Shown: positions 1 through 12,988, counted from the stretch's first letter. The stretch is 64,000 nucleotides of DNA from Dreissena polymorpha (GCF_020536995.1 NC_068359.1:126035281-126099280); one strand, 5' to 3'. The notes: generated by a model not told the origin, from the sequence alone. Numbers and translations: made by a program.

Positions 1-220
1 AGTGGTCTGTATATACCCAAAGTGATGCATACTTACTCCTTTCAATAGTGGTCTGTATATACCCAAAGTGATGCATACATACTACTATGTATAGTGGTCT
101 GTATATACCCAAAGTGATGCATACATACTACTATGTATAGTGGTCTGTATATACCCAAAGTGATGCATACTTACTACTTTCTATAGAGGTCTGATAATAC
201 CCAAAGTGATGCATACTTAC
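1..220 (-). repeat. 46-bp minisatellite starting at a 5' splice site
   Basis: About five 46-bp units run from the window edge to the donor of the exon at 221-313. Read on the minus strand each unit begins with a donor-like motif: GTAAGTATGC at the exon itself (211-220) and in two further units, GTATGTATGC in the other two. The unit is essentially intronic, so the array is a chain of copies of the first 46 bases of the intron. It probably continues beyond base 1. Confidence 0.85.
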
Positions 221-313
221 TCCTCACGTGTTGGCTTGTAGGAGTTGGTCTCAGACAGTTTGGATGTTGCAACTCTAATTATTGCCTGTAACTCTTCTTT
301 CTTCATTTCCTCA
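221..313 (-). CDS. Internal coding exon of an unidentified Lys/Glu-rich protein (partial gene)
   Basis: On the minus strand the sequence has an acceptor (gttttatcag), then 93 open bases, then a perfect donor (GTAAGTATG). It starts with one base of a split codon and ends with two. The 30 full codons read EEMKKEELQAIIRVATSKL followed by SETNSYKPTRE: charged, helix-favouring, coiled-coil-like. The family is not recognised. The next exon lies beyond base 1, and no upstream exon was found in the repeat-rich DNA to the right. The splice signals, codon-like composition and matching strand of the intronic array support it. It is a separate gene from the one ending at 13028, because that one has its stop codon upstream of here in transcription order. 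Confidence 0.62.
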
Positions 314-539
314 CTGATAAAACAATTAAAGACATTTTTATGCATGCTACATGTATATCCAATGATTCAAACTAATCAGATGAAAATTGAGACACTAATG
401 GGGCTTTATTCATCGCTTCGCTATACACTATCTGTTCATACACAATATATACAGCTATTGCAGCATTTTTCCTCACAAATTTGGGAAAAGTACCGATCAA
501 ATTGGGAAAATTAGCAGCGCTTTCATCCAAATTTGGGAA

Positions 540-1340
540 TTTATTAATTATGCTGAAAACTATATAAAACATGTTCAAATAAAAAGTTGCATATTAACAT
601 CAAAGTGGTGAATGATTTCCTGCAAAATCCTGTTTCTATCGACACTAAACAATGAGTTTATTAAAGCAATCACTCTTAAACTGAACCCGTGCTTGAAAGT
701 ATCAACTGTCAAAATCTGGACTTTGAGCCTCATGTTCTGTAGGATAACCTGCCTCAGACTGAACCAGGTTTGCGTCAGTAGACTCGACCGTCGATGAAAC
801 TTTGCTATAATCAAAGTCTGGAAACTATGCACTGGACTCAATATTTGTTACATTATCCCCATTTTAAAGTCAGAATTGTATAAATGCACAATTTATAATC
901 GGTACCGTAATTTGTTTGTCTGTTTTCATTTAACATCCAATTTGGTTACATAGTACTTAACGAGTAGTACAAGAGTATGGCTCCATGGCACTGAAGATGC
1001 GAACCCTTGTGAATCATTTAAGCGAGAATAACCCAGTGTAACTGGACAGTTTCAGTGGTTTTGTGGCAGTTTGTTGGCATTGCTATACCTACCAAACTAA
1101 TCAGTCCTTACAGTGTTCTCCTCCACGAAAAAATTGTGGCCAGTTACTAAGGAGACAGATGATGGAAACCTGGTATAATTCTCGTGGAAATTGTGCAGTT
1201 CATGCTAAATATTGTCAAAACATTTATTTTGACAATTTAAGCCGTTAAACAAAGTATTATTTATTTTATTTAGCTAAAACTGTTAATGATAAAGTTGCAT
1301 TCTCTTATGACCATAATTAAATTTGTAATCCGAAACACGC
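540..1340. repeat. Dispersed repeat fragments
   Basis: 540-700 is closely similar to 21058-21200, and 940-1110 is an inverted copy of 23750-23950; 1290-1345 resembles the inverse of 22620-22670. These look like pieces of one dispersed mobile element. No coding potential was seen, and 314-540 holds nothing recognisable. Confidence 0.5.
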
Positions 1341-1409
1341 TTTTGAATTTTAACGTGAACGCCATGTTATAAAATTCTAGCTTCCAATAAACAGTGCATA
1401 AGTCAGGTA

Positions 1410-2582
1410 CTGTGAAACCATTATTAATCGTCAGGCATTAATTTTCATAAATTTCGTCAGTCGACCGATCGGCGAATTTAAGATCCTAACGAACAATCAT
1501 GCTCTATGTTTGAACAAAAACAAACACTAAGTTGAACAATATTTTAAAATTTTACCGTAGACATGAGGCATTAAATTCCAACATAATCCATGCACATATT
1601 CACTGCTGTTTCGTAATCAAGATTAATCCGGTTTTGACACAAAGGGATGTAGATTACACAAGGTACTTAACTGACACGTTACACTTCTTTAAAACGCGTG
1701 TGCAGTACAGCTGTATCGAATGCGTTGACTTCGTTTATGTAGAATGGTAATGAATAAGCGCTAATTGTTTATAACTTTATTACCCATTAGGTGCATTGTG
1801 TTTTTCAGGGGTGTTGCATATTAGCCATCACATAGCGAATGCCGATAAAAGACAATACACCAAATGAAAAGATGACGATGTGTGATCAACATGCGTATTT
1901 ATCACAAATTAATAAAGAATATTTTAATTGCTGTTTGTTGTTTGATTGTTTGCGTTTAACCACACTTATTACTATTTTATATGTATCAATTTATTTATTT
2001 TTAAATTATTGACATTATTGATTTATTTACCGGTAGTTTACTTTTTAACAACAAACACACACATAGAGTTTATAATTTTAATGTCGATATCAGAATAAAA
2101 AAAGCATTTTATTTGGAAAAAAAAACACTTAACAATCTGGAACCTCCAGATTACGATTTGATTGTTATCAGTATGGCAATTATAATAATAGAATAAGACT
2201 AATTGGCAATTGGCTTTGTTGTTACAAACACTCGTTAACGATTATTCGATCCCACTTGTCCGCTAATCATAACAATGAACGTGTGAATGGCATACATTAA
2301 GAGGGTCCATTACTGTCCCTTGATAACAAAAGACTAGTTAATTGGCATGTGACAAACAGGCCCCACCTCCTGCAGAGATTTTCAACTGTGTTCCCGCATT
2401 CGTACCATGATTTTTTGCAACTGCGATTGATCGCGAATATGTATTACACACAAATCGGATATTGACTGACGCAATTTTTTTTAAATTCAAAATCAGAAAT
2501 CGGCGAATTTAAGTGCTGACGAAATCGTCATTTTTATAAAAATGACGAAATTTTGTGCTGTCGAAAATAAATGGTTTCACAG
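1410..2582. mobile_element. TA-flanked terminal-inverted-repeat DNA element, non-coding
   Basis: The ends are inverted repeats: the left begins CTGTGAAACCATT at 1410 and the right ends AATGGTTTCACAG at 2582. Both are flanked by TA, consistent with a TA target duplication (1408-1409 and 2583-2584). Subterminal sequence is also inverted (tcggcgaatttaag near each end). There is no transposase ORF, so this is a non-autonomous element of Tc1/mariner or pogo type; superfamily unproven. Confidence 0.6.
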
Positions 2583-2724
2583 TATATTTTGTGTATACTG
2601 TTCATTCTTTGTTCTGATAAAGGGCCCACACAAATTATGCTGCTTATGTAAAACGTCATGTTAACGCATGGAAAGCGCGTGTGTGTTGATTTTTTTATAA
2701 ACAAGGGCTGTTTGTAAAACATGC

Positions 2725-3884
2725 ATGCCCCCCATATGGGCTGTCAGTTGTAGTGGCAGCCATTGTGTGAATACGTTTTTGTCACTGTGACCCTGACCTT
2801 TGACCTAGTGACCTGAAAATCAAAACGGGTCATCTGCCAGTCATGATCAATGTACCTATAAAGTTTCATCATCCTAGGCCTAATTATTCTTGAGTTATCA
2901 TCAGGAAACCATTTCACTGATTCGAGTCACTGTGACCTTGACCTTTGACCTAATGACCTGAAAATCAATAGGGGTCATCTGCCAGTCATGATCAATGTAC
3001 CTATGAAGTTTCATGATCCTAGGCGTAAGCATTCTTGAGTTATCATCCGGAAACCATTTTACTAATTCGAGTCACTGTGACCTTAACCTTTGACCTAGTG
3101 ACCTAAAAATCAATAGGGGTCATCTGCCAGTCATTATAAATGTACCTCTGAAGTTTCATGATCCTAGGCGTAAGCATTCTTGAGTTATCATCCGGAAACC
3201 TTTTTACTGTTTCAAGTCACTGTGACCTTGACCTTTGACCTAGTGACCTGAAAATCAATAGGGGTCATCTGTCAGTCATGATCAATGTTCCTATGAAGTT
3301 TCATGATCCTAGGCGTAAGCATTCTTGAGTTATCATCCGGAAACCATTTTACTGTTTTGAGTCACTGTGACCTTGACCTTTGACCTAGTGACTTGAAAAT
3401 CAATAGGGGTCATCTGCCAGTCATGATCAATGTACCTATGAAGTTTCATGATCCTAGGCGTAAGCATTCTTGAGTTATCATCCGGAAACCATTTTACTGT
3501 TTCGAGTCACTGTGACCTTGACCTTTGACCTAGTGACCTGAAAATCAATAGGGGTCATCTGCCAGTCATGATCAATGTACCTATGAAATTTCATGATCCT
3601 AGGCCTAAGCATTCTTGAGTTATCATCCAGAAACCATTTTACTATTTTGAGTCACTGTGACCTTGACCTTAGACCAAGTGACCTAAAAGAATCAATAGGG
3701 GTCATCTGCCAGTCATGATCAATGTACCTATGAAGTTTCATGATCCTAGGCCTAAGCGTTCTTGAGTTATCATCCGGAAACCATCTGGTGGACGGACCGA
3801 CCGACGGACCAACGGACAAACCGACCGACATGTGCAAAACAATATACCCCCTCTTCTTCGAAGGGAGGGGGGGGGGGGCATAAC
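2725..3884. repeat. 145-bp tandem array within a dispersed element ('TGACCT' family)
   Basis: Seven units at an exact 145-bp period begin at 2781, 2926, 3071, 3216, 3361, 3506 and 3651. Each contains GTCACTGTGACC followed by TTGACCTTTGACCT. The tail has tandem gaccgaccgacgg and ends in a C/G homopolymer stretch (about 3850-3880). A second copy in the opposite orientation occupies about 36803-37950. The open frames here are by-products of the repeat. Confidence 0.8.
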
Positions 3885-4160
3885 AAGAGAAGTGTTTGTC
3901 AGAAACACAATGCCCCCTTTTGCGTCGCTTTGAAACCATATATTTAACCTTGAAGGATGACCTTGACCTTCACCTTTCACCACTCAAAATGTGCAGCTCC
4001 ATGAGATACACATGTATGCCAAAGTTGCTATCTTTAATATTGCAAAAGTTATGACCAAGGTTAAAGTTTTGGGACACACACATACAATGACTGACTGACT
4101 GACAGACAGACAGCCAAAAACAACATACCCCCAATCATTCGATCCGGGGGCATTAAAACT
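3885..4160. repeat. Related dispersed element
   Basis: This is a shorter element of the same superfamily: a TGACCTTGACCTT core, then gactgactgactgacagacagaca, ending aacataccccc and gatccgggggcat. Similar copies lie at 12535-12915 and 60563-60870. Bases 4161-4690 hold nothing recognisable. Confidence 0.6.
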
Positions 4161-4689
4161 AAGTAGCTTAGAGACAATTGAAATCTGTTAATTTCGATTA
4201 AAACTTTCGTTGTTCATTTTAACTAAATTATATCGCGATTGATTTTGAATAGATATTTCCTCAAATTTCATTTTGAATCAAACATGGTGTATCTTTATAG
4301 CTACGGTCTTTTAGATGACTCATTATTGAAGCAATAATTATACTGTAGACAGTACTGAGTAAACAGACAATCTGAAGAAAATCTTGACAAAACTGGATTA
4401 AGTGTGTGTTATTGTGAAAACACTCTCAGCTTGATACTGACCTATTGTGTAGACAGCAATGTTTTGACAATAGAGATTAAAGTGTGCATATGCAATTATT
4501 GGCCGATGTTTTTTGCGAATTGGGAATTTATTTTATGAATTTGGAATTAGTTATTTTGACATTTGGAACAATGGTCTCTTTGGGACTAGTGCCGTTTTAT
4601 GGTACCAAGTTTATATAATAGAGGAAAAATGTTGTATTGTTGTACTTTTTTGGGTCAAATTTGGGGTCAAAGTCCTCCCCATTCACAAT

Positions 4690-6235
4690 CTAAAACAAGA
4701 GGGCCTGAAAGGCCCAAAGTCGCTCACCTGAGATAAAAAGAAATGACCTGTTTTTTGCAGCCCAAGATATCAATGGAACAAATGTTCTTACCAAGTTTCA
4801 TGAAGAATAAACAACAAATGGCACCCTGGTGGCCATGTTTTTCAACAGACCTGAACCATTTTTTAACTTGTCCAAGATATCATTGGGACAAATCTTCTGA
4901 CAAAGTTTCATGAAGATCCGTCAATAAATGTGGCAGCTACAGTGTTAACAAGGCAAATATTCATGACATACAACGGAAGACAGACATTTGACAAAAGGTG
5001 ATCACAAAAGTTAATCATGAGCAAAACCCTTGGGGCCTGACATTCACAGGGTCTACATTCCTTGAGTCTACATTGGCTATATAATGCTCATAAAGATTGT
5101 CAGCATGTTTGAAGATGATATTATTAAAACTTATTGAGTAAACTAAATCAAGATATGATAACAGCATCTGCACTCAGCAAGTGTCATTCAGATTGAACTA
5201 AAAATGTGACTAACAGTTTCACTATAAACAACTGTAGACATACAAAACAAGAGGGCCTGAAAGGCCCAAAGTCGCTCACCTGAGATAACAAGATATTATT
5301 GGGACAAATCTTCTGACCAAGTTTCAACAAGATCGGAAAATAAATGTGGCCTTTAGAGTGTTAACAAGGTTTTATTATAGCCATATAAGGAAAATTGCCC
5401 CGCCCCCTGGCGGCCATGTTTTTCAACCAACCGGCATCATTTTTGAACTCGTCCAAGATATTATCGGGATGAATCTTCTGACCAAGTTTCATGAAGATCG
5501 GACAGTAAATGTGGCCTCTAGAGTGTTAACAAGATTTTACTATAGCCATATAAGGAAAAATGCTCCGCCCCTTGGAAGCCATTTTTTTTCAAGCAAACAT
5601 AATTATTTTACAAGAGGGCCATGATGGCCCTGAATCGCTCACCTGACTAACCTTGCTTCATGAACTTAAATTTTATAAGACCCATATACAATCCCAAGCC
5701 AAATTTTATTAATTAATACATTCTGACAAAATTTCATTAAGACGTGATGAAAACTGTGACCTCTTTCATCTACACAAGGTTTTACTAGAATTTGCCCGGT
5801 GACCTATATACGATCCAAAATCAGATATTATCAAGATAAACATTCTGACCATATTTCATTAAGATCATATGAAAACTATGACCTCTATTGTCTTCACAAA
5901 GTTTTTCTATGATTTGACCTAGTTTTTGACCCCAGATGACCCTAATACAATCCCAACCCAGATTTCATCAAGATTAATATTCTGGCCAAATTTCATAAAG
6001 ATTTAATGAAAACTGTGACCTCTACTGTCTACAAAAGTTTGTTTTTTTAATCTGACCTAGTTTTTGACCCTAGATGACCCAAAGTCAATCCCAATCCAGA
6101 TTTTAACAAGACAAACATTCTGACTATATTTCAATAAAATCTGATGAAAACCGTGACCTCTATAGTCTACACAAGGTTTTTCTATTATTTGACCTAGTGC
6201 CTAGTTGCTGACCCCAGATGACCCAAATACAATCC
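4690..6235. repeat. Cluster of 'aacaagagggcc' dispersed elements
   Basis: Element starts reading acaagagggcct...gctcacctga are seen at about 4692, 5246 and 5611. Inside are tandem segments of roughly 150 bp containing 'gaccaagtttcatgaagat' and 'tggcggccatgtttttcaa'. Short ORFs are incidental. The same family fills 8105-10045 and 10420-12385. Confidence 0.7.
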
Positions 6236-7526
6236 AAACAGGGCTCCTCTTGCCCAAAAATTTCTGTGGCCAACATTTTAGCCAAATGGAATTTTGTGTA
6301 GCCAAATTTAAGAAACTGTAGCCAAAGTTTTAGCAAAGCATTTGCAGGGGTCAAAGTTGGATATTTTGAAAATCCTGAACTTAAAGCTGGGGGCCAGGGG
6401 GCCGCAGGGCCCTCGGTGGGTCCAGGGGACAAGGGGGCCAGAGGCCCCCAGAAACTCCTGGATTCGACACATTTAAAGGGTGCCTGTACCTGTTCTGGTG
6501 ATTCTATTTTCTTAAAAAAACAACATACACATATATTTAAAAATCTTCATGTATTTGATAAGGAACACACAAAACTTAGTCAAAAGGCAATTCATTCACA
6601 TGCACCCTCTGTCTGGCATGGACTCGACTGCAGGTGTTGCTTTTGAAGAACCAGATAAAACCTGTAACAGTGGTTACAAATTATATTTTTCACACATACT
6701 TTAAAAAAGTCAATAATACATGTTTGATTAATGCAGAATCAAATGTCACCATTTATATTCACAGAATCATGCTGCCAGAAACCTCCACATACACCTAAGA
6801 AAATTGGGTATGGTGGCTTCTGCTAAACAGTTAAAATTGAAAATTTCAGCATGGGTTCCCCTAGTTTTTATCCCAATCGTTGTTTGAATGCTAAATAATT
6901 GTATCCTGGTGTGACCCAAATTTGACGATGTAACGGTTACATGAAGCAATATTTAGCAAATAATTTAAGAAATAATGAATGTTTAATAGCACAAAATAAT
7001 AATTTTAAACTCGGCTGTATTACTTTGAAATGATTCCAAGACAATAATCATCCATTTAATCGATAAAAATAGAACATCGTCGAATTAAGGTGTCGGCGAA
7101 TTTGGATTACGGTAGGTTGCCCATATTTGTTTTACAAAAAGTAAAAAAAAAACATTTCTTGCTGCTGGGCTCAATAAAACATTTTATTTAACTAAAAAAG
7201 ACCTGTCCCAGTCAGCAAAAATGGCGTATTTGATCGTATTTTCAATTACTGTTAAAATTCTTTTCCTGATTTATGCTTAATTCAAAGGTCAAAATGTTTT
7301 AAAAGCTCACAATCAATGAATCATACCTTATTAATAAAAAAAAAAAGGCAAATTTGCTAGATCTATCTTGCCGATTTTTGATGCAAAACAACCTAAACAG
7401 TAAACTTTAGCAACAGAAAATACGACCAAATTCGGGGTATTAGTTTAAAAAATAAAAACCCTACCTGGTTGGTCTTGATGGTTCTTATATTCTTTATGTG
7501 ATAAGGGCCCTCTGCGTGGAGACGCA
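6236..7526. other. No gene recognised
   Basis: The sequence is AT-rich with no open frame of interest. The stretch near 6240-6480 (gggctcctcttgcccaaaaat..., then G-rich) looks like a further dispersed repeat. No splice-flanked coding segment was identified. Confidence 0.4.
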
Positions 7527-7696
7527 ATGCCTTCTTCCCACAAGACTGATAATTCAGGGTTTTCTTACAAACTTCTCAAACCGCTTTTCCACAAGCTTCC
7601 ACTTTTCTCAACCAGTTCACTACCCGCTCGTAGACTACAGCTGGGAATGGCCACCCATTATAAACTGTACGCTGAAGTTTCTTTAGCTACCAACAG
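7527..7696 (+). CDS. Candidate first coding exon with a GC donor (unknown protein)
   Basis: An ATG in good context (acgcaATGc) opens 56 codons plus two bases and stops exactly at AACAG/GCAAGTATC, which is the strong consensus of the rare GC-AG intron class. The N-terminal part is basic and hydrophobic with few acids (YKLLKPLFHKLPLFSTSSL), like a mitochondrial presequence, and then reads MATHYKLYAEVSLATN. The donor phase (two bases) matches the acceptor phase of the candidate exon at 13806-13885. No family is recognised and no promoter was identified. It could still be a chance ORF. Confidence 0.28.
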
Positions 7697-8104
7697 GCAA
7701 GTATCTCGTTGCCATTTTTTCTCAACTTAAGTCTAAACACAGCTTCCCATTCGGCATCAAATATACGCAAAAAGTACTCAAATTGATTTAAATCGGCAGC
7801 AATCTTTAATCTTTAATCAGATGTAATTGTTTATTTAATCCTCTACGATGTACGATTTGTTTTCACATCAGTAATTTGTCTCGATGACCGGTGTTAATGC
7901 CGACTGCGTATGAATTTTTCAGGTCAATAACACGGCGATGTATTGATGCACAGTCTACAGCTGAAAGCGGTTAATATCTGGGACGGCATGTCAGGAAAAA
8001 AATCAATACCGATAATTCGCATTGTTCATTAATTAAGCAACGATTAATAACACTTATCCTTTATGGATTTTCATGAATGAAAAACCATAATAAAGAAAAT
8101 TTTA
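7697..8104. other. Fragment resembling pogo-element interior
   Basis: About 7830-7965 (gtttgtctcgatgaccggt ... tgcacagtctacag) resembles 17265-17390 inside the complete pogo-type element, so a relic of that family probably lies here. Nothing else is recognised. Confidence 0.35.
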
Positions 8105-10045
8105 TTCTCTTTAATCTGATATATAAACAAGTTTGGAAAGAATTGGATGAAAAATTTGGACTTTATTGCATAAACACCATTTTCTCAATTCAAGGGGAGG
8201 TAATTCTGTACTTCATGGACCAATAATGCTCATTTTTTTGTAGGGTTCGTGTCCTCATTGATATAAAGACACTGTGCAAATTTGGAAAGGATCGGACAAA
8301 AAATGTGGAAGATTTTTGAAAGTTTTCACAAAATAGGCAAAAACGAATAAACATGCAAAGTTCAACGAGCTCCTGCGGCCATGTTTTTTGACGAATCAAA
8401 TTTCTTTGAACAACTTTTGCAGGGGAGCCTTCAAAGATATCCCTGTGAAATTTTTTGAAAATCTGATGAGCGGTTTCTGACAAGAAGATTTTTTAAGGTT
8501 TTTACCATATATGGTCATGGCGGCCATCTTGGTTATGTGATCAAATTTTTTTTAACAATTCTTTTGTCCCATGACCTAGGGATGCTCCACATGAAATTTA
8601 GTTGAAATTGGCTCAATGGTTTAGTAGAAGAAGATGTTTACAAATTGTTTACAGACGGACGGACGCTGAGTGATCACAATAGCTCACCCCGAGCTATCGC
8701 TCAGGTGAGCTAAAAACTCATCCAAGATATCATTGAGACCAATCTTTTGACCAAATTTCATGAAGATTGGACAATTAATGTGGCCTCTAGAGTGTTAACA
8801 AGGTTACTATAGCCATATAAGGAAAAATGCCCCGCCCCTGGTGGCCATGTTTTTAAAGCAACCAAAACCATTTTCGAACTCATCCAAGATATCATTGGGA
8901 CAAATCTTCTGACCAAGTTTCATGATGATCGGAAAATAAATGTGACCTCTAGAGTGTTAAGAAGGTTTTACTATAGCCAAATAAGGAAAAATGCCAGCCC
9001 CAGTGGTGGCCATGTTTTTCAACCAACCAGCATCATTTTTGAACTCGTCCAAGATATTATTGAGATGAATTTTTTGACCGAGTTTCATGAAGATCGGACT
9101 ATAAATGTGGCCTCTAGAGTGATATAAGGAAAAATGCCCCGCCCCTTGGCGGCCATGTTTTTCAAGCAAACGTAACCATTTTCGAACTCATCCAAGATAT
9201 CATTAAGACAAATCTTCTGACCATATTTCAACAAGATTGGACAATAAATGTGGCCTCTAGAGTGTTAACAAGGTTTTACTATATATAGCCATATAAGGAA
9301 AAATGCCCAGCCCCCTGGCAGCCATGTTTTTAAACCAACCAGCATCATTTTCAAACTCGTTCAAGATATTATTGGGATGAATCTTCTGACCAAGTTTCAT
9401 GAAGATTGGACAATAAATGTGGCCTCTAGAGTGTTAACAAGATTTTACTATAGCCATATAAGGAAAAATGCCCCGCCCCTTGGCAGCCATGTTTTTCAAG
9501 CAAAGGTTACCATTTTTAAACTCATCGAAGATATCAGTGGGAAAAATCTTCTGAGCAAGTTTCATGAAGATTGGACAATAAATGTGGCCTCTAGAGTGTT
9601 AACAAGGTTTTACTATAGCCATATGAGGAAAAATGCCCCGCCCCTTGGCGGCCATGTTTTTCAACCAACCGGCATCATTTTTGAACTCATCCAAGATATT
9701 ATTGGGATGAATCTTCTGACCAAGTTTTATTTAGATCAGACAATAAATGTAGCCTCTAGAGAGTTAACAAGATTTTACAATAGGCATATATAGCCATATA
9801 AGGAAAAATGCCCCGCCCCTTGGCAGCCATGTTTTTCAAGCAAACGTAACCATTTTCGAACTCATCCAAGATATCATTGAAACCAATCTTCTGACCAAAT
9901 TTCATGAAGATTGGACAATAAATGTGGCCTCTAGAGAGTTAACAAGGCATATGTTGATGCCGCACAATGCACAACGGACAACAGAAGACGGACAAAAAGC
10001 GATCACAAAAGCTCACCATTAGCATGTTGTGCTCAGGTGAGCTAA
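8105..10045. repeat. 'aacaagagggcc' family, tandemly arranged segments
   Basis: About ten segments of roughly 150 bp repeat the phrase 'catgaagattggacaataaatgtggcctctagagtgtt'. An element end (gctatcgctcaggtgagcta) is at about 8690-8713 and another (gtgctcaggtgagctaaaa) at about 10028-10046. Open frames up to 138 codons are repeat translation, not a gene. Confidence 0.7.
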
Positions 10046-10420
10046 AAACTACCACCCCCCTGAGAGCCTTGTTTATAAACAATAATGTACTATTTTCAGA
10101 CTCACCATGCAATTATATTTTCAATTAAAAATCAATAAATCCGTTTTACAACACAAATCTTTGATTATAAGGGTTATTGTATTAAACAATAAAACCCAGT
10201 TCATTTTAGCAGAAATGTGGACCTTCAAGGGAGAGTATCTTGAGCATACTAGTATGTTGATGAATAAAGAGTTCTCTCAAATTCCTGTTAAGATTTACTG
10301 CCCATTCTATAAATTGAAAGTTCTGAGATCACTTCCTTTCCAGCATTGGATTCCGAGGATTAAACCTACAGAAAAAAAAAAAATCTGCATTAATCTGCAG
10401 AGATATTTCTTAGTTATATA
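10046..10420. other. No gene recognised
   Basis: AT-rich spacer with one incidental open frame (10107-10421) that lacks splice or family support. Confidence 0.35.
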
Positions 10421-12385
10421 ACGAAAGCATCACAAAATGTCTGGAAGAGGTAAACCAGCAGGGAGAAAGAGGAAACCTCAGACAAAACTGCAAGAAAATC
10501 AGGAGACTAGAGTGTTCACAAGTTTTTTTTTTATAAATATAAGGAAAAAGACCCCCCCCCCCCTTCGCGGCCATGTTTTTTTTCCCAATCCAAACCATTT
10601 TCGAACTCAACCGTCGTATCCAGGAAACAAATGTTCTGTCCAAATTTCACGAAGATTGGGCAAAAAATGTGTCTTCTAAACTGTTAACATGTTTTCACTA
10701 TATACATATAGAGAAAACTGCCCCACCCCCTGGCGGCCATGACGACTTCTAGAGTGTTCACAAGCTTTTTTTACTATATGAATATAAGGAAAATGACCGC
10801 CCCTGGCGGCAATGTTTTTTTACCGATCCGATTCTTTTTCGAACTCGACCGTCATATCCAGAAAACACATGTTCTGACCAAATTTCATTTGATTCAAAGA
10901 TTGGACCAAATATGTGACTTCCAGAGTGTTCACATGTTTTCACTCTACAGTCGAAACCCGATGGCTCGAACTCGTCGGGACCAGCAATAATAGTTCGAGC
11001 CATCCGGAATTCGAGCCATCCGATTTATTATAAACTTTTGTTTACGAACAAGTCTGCAGTACATTATATGCCATACTACTTCGCACTGCTTACTGCTTTT
11101 GATTTAATAAGAAACACTTATATACTTACTACTTTAATTTACGAATATTTTAAAACAGTTACAAATACAATTAACAAATAGCATTTAGTAAATATCAGCA
11201 CATGTTAGCGTAGCACATTTTAAGGTAACACAGAGCACTAAAGAGCAAAACATGCATCAGCACTATATACACATTATTTACATACATGTACGAGACAGCA
11301 CTACATTCCTTATTTATTTATATTTTTTTAATAATGACATTATGTCCGTCTGTGTTGCGCTCCGTAGCTGTCTTTGAGAACAAAGCTTTTTAGCAATTTA
11401 GCCGTTGCAGCCATTATGATACAGCATCTACAAGAACGCCAGATCTTATACAAAATGTCATCTTTTACTCAAATCAATTAACAATTGAGTCGATGACATG
11501 TAAGCAAACAGGTATTAAATCAATTATTGCGTGCCTTTAATCAAGCGTTCATAATCGATTAACAGTTTATGCGACTGGTGTTAAATTAATTTGTGCGTGC
11601 CTTTAATCAAGTGGTCCTAATCGAATAACATTTTGGGACCCAAAGCAAGTTCGAGCCATCCGAACAAATGAACGTGTGAAAACTGTAGCCAGGACTGTGA
11701 AAACAGTTCCAGCCATCCGATAATTCGAGCCAAGCGAGTTCGAGCCATCCGACAAAATTTTATATGAATATATAGGCATACAAAATCGATGCTTTGATGC
11801 GAGTTCGAGCCAACCGGAAATTCGAGCCAAGCGAGTTCGAGCCATCTGGTTTCGACTGTATACATATAGAGAAAACTGCCCCGCCCCCTGGCGGCCATGT
11901 TTTTTCACCGATCTGGACTGGTCCGAGATATCAATAAAACCAATGTTTTGACCAATTTTCATGATGATTGGGCAAAAATTGTGACTTCTAGAGTGTTCAG
12001 AAGGTTTCTCTATAGCCATATAAGGAATACTACCCCACTCCCTGGTGGCCATGTTTTTCAACGGACCGGAACCATTTTTGAACTCAACCAACATATCATT
12101 TAGACAAACATTTTGACAAAGTTACATGAAGATTGGGCATCAAATGTGACTTATACAGTGTTCACAAGGTTTTTCTTTTTTTGACCTAGTTCCCTAGTTT
12201 TTGACTCATCATGACCCAGTGTCGAACTCAGTCAAGGTATCAATGGGACAAATGTTCTGACCAAGTTTCATGAAGATCCGACAATAAATGTGGCCTCTAG
12301 AGTGTTCACAAGGCAAAATGTTGACGGACAAAAGGCGATGACAAAAGCTCACCATAAGCACGTTGTGCTCAGGTGAGCTAAAAAT
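10421..12385. repeat. 'aacaagagggcc' family copy interrupted by a DNA transposon
   Basis: The same repeated phrases as at 8105-10045 (tggcggccatgtttttt, cagagtgttcaca) flank both sides of the element at 10948-11858, showing that the family was here before that insertion. It ends gtgctcaggtgagctaaaa near 12380. Confidence 0.65.
10948..11858. mobile_element. Non-autonomous pogo/Tigger-type element (911 bp)
   Basis: The terminal inverted repeats are CAGTCGAAACC (10948) and GGTTTCGACTG (ending 11858), flanked by TA on both sides. Subterminal copies of 'ttcgagccatccg' occur at both ends in inverted arrangement. There is no transposase ORF. It inserted into an 'aacaagagggcc' family copy. The CAGT...ACTG ends and TA target match the element at 16988-18399, although the rest differs. 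Confidence 0.75.
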
Positions 12386-12534
12386 ACACATTTTCCCTGG
12401 AAATGACTGCATAACATAACTAATTGAAAGTGTTTTGTTTTTTTTAAATAAGAAATTCCACATTAAGTCAAAATGACGCAATTTCTCAAATCCAAATAGC
12501 CCTGATGGTTCTATTCCCAAAATAGTGGAAAACA

Positions 12535-12915
12535 AGCGATGTGTTTGTGAAACACTATGTCCCCATATAATTGACCTTTGACCTTGAAGGATGACCTTGA
12601 CCTTTCACCACTCAAAATGTGCAGCTCCATGAGATACACATGCATGCCAAATATCAATTTGCTATCTTCAATATTGCAAAAGTGTACATTAAATGAGCGA
12701 TTTTGACTCATATATTTGACCTTTGACCTGGAAGGATGACCTTGACATTTCATCACTCAAAATGTGCAGCTCCATGAGATACACATGCATGCCAAATACG
12801 AAGTTGCTATCTTTAATATTGCAAAAGTTATGGCAAATGTTAAAGTTTGCCCAAACAAACCAACCAACAAACCAGGGCAAAAACAATATGTCCCCCACTA
12901 TAGTGGTGGGGGACA
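12535..12915. repeat. Dispersed 'TGACCT' family element
   Basis: It contains two diverged internal units (ttgacctttgacctggaaggatgacc; aaaatgtgcagctccatgagatacac) and ends with aaccaaccaacaaacc and gtcccccactatagtggtgggggacat. It resembles 3885-4160 and 60563-60870. Confidence 0.6.
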
Positions 12916-12982
12916 TAAAAACACACTCAACTAATTACTGATCAATAACACAAAGCTCCAGCACTTTGACACAGTGACCCAC

Positions 12983-12988
12983 TTTATT
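12983..12988 (-). terminator. Polyadenylation signal AATAAA of the coiled-coil-like gene
   Basis: AATAAA on the minus strand, about 40 bases beyond the stop codon at 13028-13030; spacing is normal for a short 3' UTR. Confidence 0.5.

Noticed and set aside
9377-9793. 138-aa ORF with internal repeats
   Set aside because: Translation of a dispersed mobile family repeated many times in the window; no domain.
11603-12094. 163-aa minus-strand ORF
   Set aside because: Crosses the boundary between a pogo-type element and its host repeat; built from 'ttcgagccatccg' motifs.
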